64,000 nt of DNA from Zonotrichia leucophrys gambelii. Lineage: Eukaryota; Chordata; Aves; Passeriformes; Passerellidae. Below the pieces are notes generated by a model, which was not told where the DNA came from, did not search any database, and saw only the letters and a program-made list of their open reading frames with translations. Where the stretch lies: assembly GCF_028769735.1 (NCBI RefSeq), contig NC_088172.1:35771897-35835896 (forward strand). Direction: 5' to 3'. The position numbers were made by a program, and so were the translations under genes. Below, piece after piece: positions 61,758 to 64,000 of the stretch; the stretch's first letter is position 1, and the number at the start of each line of letters is the position of its first letter.

Positions 61758-64000
61758 GTAAGCAAATCCTCTGAGAAAAAAAATTCTGCTTGTGCTCATT
61801 TCGTTTGACAACGAGCCACTTCAGGAGCTCTTTCAAGTGCTTATAACATCAATCTATGTGAAATTTGCTCCGTTCCAGAGTTTGTTTTAAATCACTGTAC
61901 CAAATTTTAGACAGATTCCAAGTTTCCAAGGGAAACTTTAAAGAAATAGATTGATGCTGGGGGGAGGTCCCAGTTTATTTAAGAATCTCCACAAATTCTC
62001 CTCATTTGAAGCTCTCAGAACTGAGCTTCAATGAGGTTTTATAAATTCAGATCTGAGTTGCCTAGTGTTGACAAGTTACCTGTTGTGCAAGGCTTGTTTT
62101 GTCTTTGTTATATGGTGCTGAGGTGTCTGTAATTCAGTCTCACAGAAGGAAACAAAAGTCTGTTAGACACCCCCTCTAGGAGCATCCACATCCCTCTGAA
62201 TAGGGAGGGACAGTTATTAGTGAAGTAAAGAAAAAGGTGACCTACCTGAGAAAAGAAGCCTAGTTTAACTCTGACACAGCTCTGCAAAGCCAGCTCAGTG
62301 AGCCTGCCCTTGTCACTGATGGATTATTTTAAGTCCCTTACTTAGTGCAGACAGCAGCAATTTTCTGTCATCATCCTTGGTGAGTTATTGTATAGGCCTG
62401 TTCCTCCCCATTTTCCCCCTGTTTACCTTCAATTACTTATGAAAGAGGAAAGAAAAATTGCCTTGTGCACAACAAAGCAGGAGGACTTGAAAAATCCAAA
62501 CCAAAGCTATATGTCAAAATTTGAACAAAGCTGAAAAATTTAGGTCTGGTGACAGAGTTGAACAGTTATAATTTTTGGAATTAAAAGCTGTGTTGTAATG
62601 ACTTCCAGAGAATCAGAAGTAACTTTAAAACCCAAGTTCCAAATATGCTGAATTGTTATGTGTTTTGAAGTAGGCATCTGGAATTTGAGCTCCATTCTTA
62701 TTTCTTTTTACCACTTTAGCAAAGAGAATTGCCAAAAGCGGTATTGGCCCATTGACTAGACCTGGGAATGCAGATTTCCTCCTTAGGAAATCTCCTCCTC
62801 TGTCTGCTTGGCCACAAAAAATGCTTTCTTCAACCAAGTTGGCTCTATAAATTTAGTTTTACATGACTGGAAAGCCTGTCAGCACCTCTGTAAACATGGT
62901 TTAACTTAATTTTACAGTTGAGTTGCTTGACTGTTATGGTCTAAGTGGGGGATGGATTGAAAAAAAGCCACCTCTCTGTTTCACCTTGGAGACATTTCTC
63001 AGGGGACTCAGTGTGTGCTCAGTGATGGATTTTGTGTCTTACAATACATCACAGGAGCTTCCTACCCTACCACCTTGTGTGATCTGTACTCTCCCACTAT
63101 GAAATAAAAGCACCTCATTTAAGGCTCCTAAGTTTGTCATTGGGGAATGTTCTACTGGAAGGGGAGACAGGGAAGAAAACTTTTTTTTTCTCTAAAACCT
63201 CACTCAGCCTTCAGGGTAAACATGTGATTGGAAATTCAGTTTCCTGGAAAAAAAAGTCACAGTGCTCCAGACTAATATTTCCTGTTAAGGTGAGTCTATG
63301 TTGAAGAGAGCCCTCAAAGAGTTTAGAAGCTGGTAGATAAACAACAAGAATCTTGGGTTTCTTCCACTGATATTTCTCCCTTTTTACCCATTTCCCCAAA
63401 AGAGATGACCAACAAGTCTAACTACTGATTAAGTATCTCAAGTTTCTAGAAGTTGAAAACCTAGAATTTCTGGAATTATCAGGAATTAGCCTGCTCCCAA
63501 GCAGGGTCCTTGGGAGGATGGGAAGAATGCTATCAACCAGGTTGGTGCACAAGCTGGAAATTATTCTCTTGTGTTTATTTCCTTCAGCTTCCACGTGCTG
63601 TGTTCATTTAGGTGTCTGCTCTGCCCTCACGGGGCAAACACTGAACTTACACTCAGTGAGTCTCAGCTGGTGACAGGAGGTGAAGTAGTCAGGAGAAATT
63701 TTAACAAGTGTGGCATCTTCTTGGTTCGTAGTTTTGGCAATGTGTCTAAAAGCAAAGACGGCTCTCTCCCACAAATCTAGCTTCCATCCTGGCCAATAAT
63801 ATCTTTTGGGCATGGGTTTTGCAGGATTTAGTAAAAATAAGAGCATCTCCTCACAGATACGCAATTGTTTATTTGCCATCTATGAGCACTGTGCAGCACG
63901 GAGAGATGCCTTTGGATGAGTCCTGGCTCTGCAGCCCCATTTCCACTCTCCCATCTTGTTTCCAGTCACATCCTCCCTGCACCTTTTCCTCATTTACCCT
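61758..64000 (+). other. MFSD2B: MFSD2B intron 10 (continues past the right edge)
   Basis: No exon for the remaining helices, such as the block with the conserved LLPWSMLPDV motif, was recognised in this 2.2 kb. The gene must continue to the right. No repeat family was identified either. Confidence 0.75.

Noticed and set aside
1..64000. CRISPR arrays, operons, bacterial promoters, tRNA or rRNA genes
   Set aside because: The window is vertebrate nuclear DNA; I saw no regularly spaced repeats or cloverleaf candidates. A tRNA or microRNA scan by program was not possible.

Overview
This is a eukaryotic nuclear window that looks avian. It holds GT-AG spliced genes, CpG-island promoters, long AT-rich introns, and several 3' fragments of CR1 LINEs of the kind that fill bird genomes. 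The gene order ATAD2B (minus), UBXN2A (plus), MFSD2B (plus) matches the vertebrate block on human 2p23. A passerine is possible because LTR-like repeats are present, but the species cannot be fixed from sequence alone.

Layout. 1-5674 is intron 1 of ATAD2B (minus strand), with one CR1 copy and one possible decayed LTR. 5675-5830 is the first coding exon of ATAD2B, inside a CpG island at about 5.2-6.6 kb. 6.6-13.2 kb has no recognisable gene. A second CpG island at about 13.2-14.2 kb probably drives UBXN2A. The UBXN2A coding region is complete in six exons from 17608 to 30785 and encodes 293 residues with SEP and UBX domains; a polyadenylation signal lies at 31759. A third CpG island at about 33.9-34.9 kb holds a short first coding exon for MFSD2B. 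Nine more MFSD2B exons follow between 39639 and 61757, giving 345 residues. The gene runs off the right edge, so roughly the last third of the transporter is missing.

Function. The three genes are neighbours by synteny, not an operon. ATAD2B is a nuclear AAA+/bromodomain chromatin protein. UBXN2A is a p97/VCP cofactor of the p47 family. MFSD2B is a membrane sphingosine-1-phosphate exporter. Exon phases join cleanly in every case: UBXN2A coding segments sum to 882 nt including the stop, and MFSD2B segments sum to 1035 nt.

I found no sign of a previously undescribed multi-gene system. The points worth a second look are modest: two CpG islands about 7 kb apart between a gene pair that is head-to-head in mammals, a C-terminal extension of UBXN2A, a very short MFSD2B N-terminus with a possible new glycosylation site, an inverted pair of near-identical CR1 copies, and some local tandem repeats.
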